Shown here one piece after another: positions 5,671-7,179 of a stretch of 7,179 nt of DNA (within the stretch, counting starts at the first letter, position 1; every line of letters begins with the position of its first letter). The translations under genes and the position numbers were made by a program. The DNA is taken from NCBI GenBank assembly GCA_030830765.1, contig JAURMJ010000010.1, positions 1 to 7,179 on the forward strand. The letters run 5' to 3'. Source of the stretch: Quisquiliibacterium sp. (lineage in GTDB: Bacteria > Pseudomonadota > Gammaproteobacteria > Burkholderiales > Burkholderiaceae_E). The notes beneath the pieces were generated by a model. The model had not been told where the DNA came from, ran no database searches, and saw only the letters and a program-made list of their open reading frames with translations.

Positions 5671-7179
5671 ATGAAGAGCAATGCATTCACCAAAACCCTG
5701 ATCGCAGTGGCCGTGGCCGGCGCGATCGGTGCAGGGTTCAGCGTCTCTGGAATTCCGGTTCTTCAGCCTGCAAAGGCGAGCAGTGCCCCAAGCGCTGCGA
5801 GTTCGTCCGCAGTCCCGCAGACAGCGCGCGGCGCTCATCTCGTGTCCGACGATCAGCTCACGATTGGTCCGCGGATCGCGCCCGACTTTGCAGCGATTGT
5901 CGAGAAGAATGGTCCTGCCGTTGTCCACATCAGGGTTTCTGGCGCGGTGAAACCTGCGGTCGATCGCGAGAAGGGGCCACAAGGGAAGCCTGGCGATCCC
6001 ATGTGGGAATTTTTTCGCCGCTTCGGCCCGGGCCCGCAGCGCGGACCCGGCGCACAGATCCCGGCCCGCGGCCAGGGTTCGGGGTTCATCGTCAGTGCCG
6101 ACGGGATGATTCTGACCAATGCGCATGTCGTGGCCGACGCGCAGCAGGTCAGGGTCAAGCTGACTGACCGACGCGAATTCGATGCCAAGGTGATTGGGGT
6201 GGATCGCAGCACCGATGTGGCCCTGATCCGGATCGAGGCAACCAATCTGCCCACCGTGCGGCTGGGGGATCCGACCAAGTTGCGGGTTGGCGATCCAGTG
6301 CTGGCCATCGGTGCGCCGTTTGGCTTTGAGAACACTGCGACCTCAGGGATCGTCAGTGCCAAGTCGCGCAGCCTGCCTGACGAGACCTACGTGCCGTTCA
6401 TTCAGACCGACGTCGCAGTCAATCCGGGCAACTCTGGCGGACCGCTCTTCAATGAGCGCGGCGAGGTCGTTGGCATCAACTCGCAGATTTACACCCGCAG
6501 CGGCGGGTATCAGGGATTGTCTTTCGCGATTCCGATCGATCTGGCGACCCGCATCCAGCACGAGCTTGCTCAGCATGGCAAGGTCACGCGCGCTCGTCTG
6601 GGTGTGACGATTCAGGAACTTGATCAGGCGCTGGCCAATGCGTTCAAGCTGCCGCGGCCACACGGAGCGCTGGTCAGCAGCGTTGAGCCCGGGGGGCCGG
6701 CCCAGAAGGCGGGCCTTAGAAGCGGTGATGTGATTCTCGGCCTCGATGGACAGCTGATCGAGCACTCGGCGGATCTGCCGGCACGGATTACGGCGATGCG
6801 TCCCGGCTCGGATGCCAGGTTGCAGGTCCTGCGCGATGGAAAACGCATCGAACTGCGGGCCACATTGGGCAGACTGCCGGCTCCGGTTGCTGAAGCCGAC
6901 GATGCTGCGACACCCGGCCAAGGGCGTCTGGGACTGGCCGTGCGGCCGCTGCAGCCGGCCGAAAAGCAGCAAGCCGGCGTCGGCGGTGGCCTGCTGGTGG
7001 AGCAAGTCAGTGGGCCGGCTGCGCGGGCTGGGGTTCAGCCGGGTGATGTGATCCTGTCGCTGAACGGGAAACCGGTCGGCGATATCGAGCAGCTGCAGGC
7101 GCAGTTGGCCAAGTCGTCGCGCAACGTGGCGTTGCTTGTCCAGCGCGATGGGGCCAGGTTGTTTCTGCCGCTCGAGCTG
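5671..7179 (+). CDS. htrA: Do/HtrA-family periplasmic serine endoprotease (DegP/DegQ/MucD-like), 3'-open
   Basis: This envelope quality-control protease and chaperone degrades misfolded periplasmic proteins. The frame stays open for 503 codons to the window end. Residues 1-36 are a signal peptide with an AKA cleavage site before S37; an uncleaved anchor is less likely. The protease domain spans about 70-300 with the triad H152 (LTNAHVV), D182 (STDVALIRI) and S255 (GNSGGPL). An LA-type loop at about 93-133 is rich in Pro, Gly and Arg and contains MWEFFRRFGPGP. PDZ1 runs from RLGV (309) to about 400 and PDZ2 from RLGL (419) to the end; both have the GDVIL carboxylate-loop region. The last residues, LFLPLEL, look like the natural end of PDZ2, so probably only a few codons are missing. 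Two PDZ domains place it with DegP, DegQ and MucD rather than DegS. A strong ribosome site and a PmrA-like box precede it, suggesting control by the adjacent two-component system. Confidence 0.93.
   Translation, partial: MKSNAFTKTLIAVAVAGAIGAGFSVSGIPVLQPAKASSAPSAASSSAVPQTARGAHLVSDDQLTIGPRIAPDFAAIVEKNGPAVVHIRVSGAVKPAVDREKGPQGKPGDPMWEFFRRFGPGPQRGPGAQIPARGQGSGFIVSADGMILTNAHVVADAQQVRVKLTDRREFDAKVIGVDRSTDVALIRIEATNLPTVRLGDPTKLRVGDPVLAIGAPFGFENTATSGIVSAKSRSLPDETYVPFIQTDVAVNPGNSGGPLFNERGEVVGINSQIYTRSGGYQGLSFAIPIDLATRIQHELAQHGKVTRARLGVTIQELDQALANAFKLPRPHGALVSSVEPGGPAQKAGLRSGDVILGLDGQLIEHSADLPARITAMRPGSDARLQVLRDGKRIELRATLGRLPAPVAEADDAATPGQGRLGLAVRPLQPAEKQQAGVGGGLLVEQVSGPAARAGVQPGDVILSLNGKPVGDIEQLQAQLAKSSRNVALLVQRDGARLFLPLEL

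Noticed and set aside
6343..7005. Open frame of 220 codons on the minus strand opposite the HtrA protease
   Set aside because: It is antisense to PDZ and protease coding sequence; no family features and no ribosome site supported it.
1..7179. Mobile elements, CRISPR arrays or RNA genes
   Set aside because: No transposase, integrase, terminal inverted repeats, spaced repeat array or tRNA-like cloverleaf was seen.

Overview
The window is a GC-rich bacterial chromosome segment with every recognisable gene on the + strand. The style of the proteins points to a betaproteobacterium, probably Burkholderiales-like. The main clues are a DinB with the '..ARLRDYVGRGVVTTATYEAR..' region that I associate with betaproteobacterial Pol IV, and a TctE/QseC-type kinase. 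This placement is inference from memory of these families, not from a search.

Layout. (1) 1-1526: the end of an ABC uptake operon of the tungstate (Tup) type. It holds an ATPase (tupC, N-terminus apparently cut by the window edge) followed by the periplasmic binding protein (tupA). A perfect 9-bp hairpin follows at 1550-1570. (2) 1640-1981: a small membrane protein with a SHOCT-like segment and a PspC domain. (3) 2112-3500: a Y-family translesion polymerase (dinB, Pol IV) with an internal insertion of about 30 residues and a long tail ending in a clamp-binding motif. (4) 3593-5592: a two-component system, with an OmpR-type response regulator overlapping its histidine kinase by 4 nt (ATGA). 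(5) 5671 to the window end: a Do/HtrA-family periplasmic serine protease with an intact catalytic triad and two PDZ domains, still open at base 7179.

How the parts fit. The 78-bp gap between the kinase and the protease carries a textbook tandem half-site, CTTAAG-N5-CTTAAG, of the kind bound by PmrA/QseB-type regulators. The simplest reading is that the two-component system controls the downstream envelope protease, a local analogue of CpxRA-DegP logic. The PspC-domain gene nearby adds to an envelope-stress flavour. The tungstate uptake genes and dinB look like independent neighbours.

I did not find a wholly new system. The items most worth following are the PmrA-like box in front of htrA, the apparent leaderless start of the response regulator, the direct repeats just upstream of it, and the insertion in DinB. 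No tRNA, rRNA, CRISPR, insertion sequence or integrase was seen.
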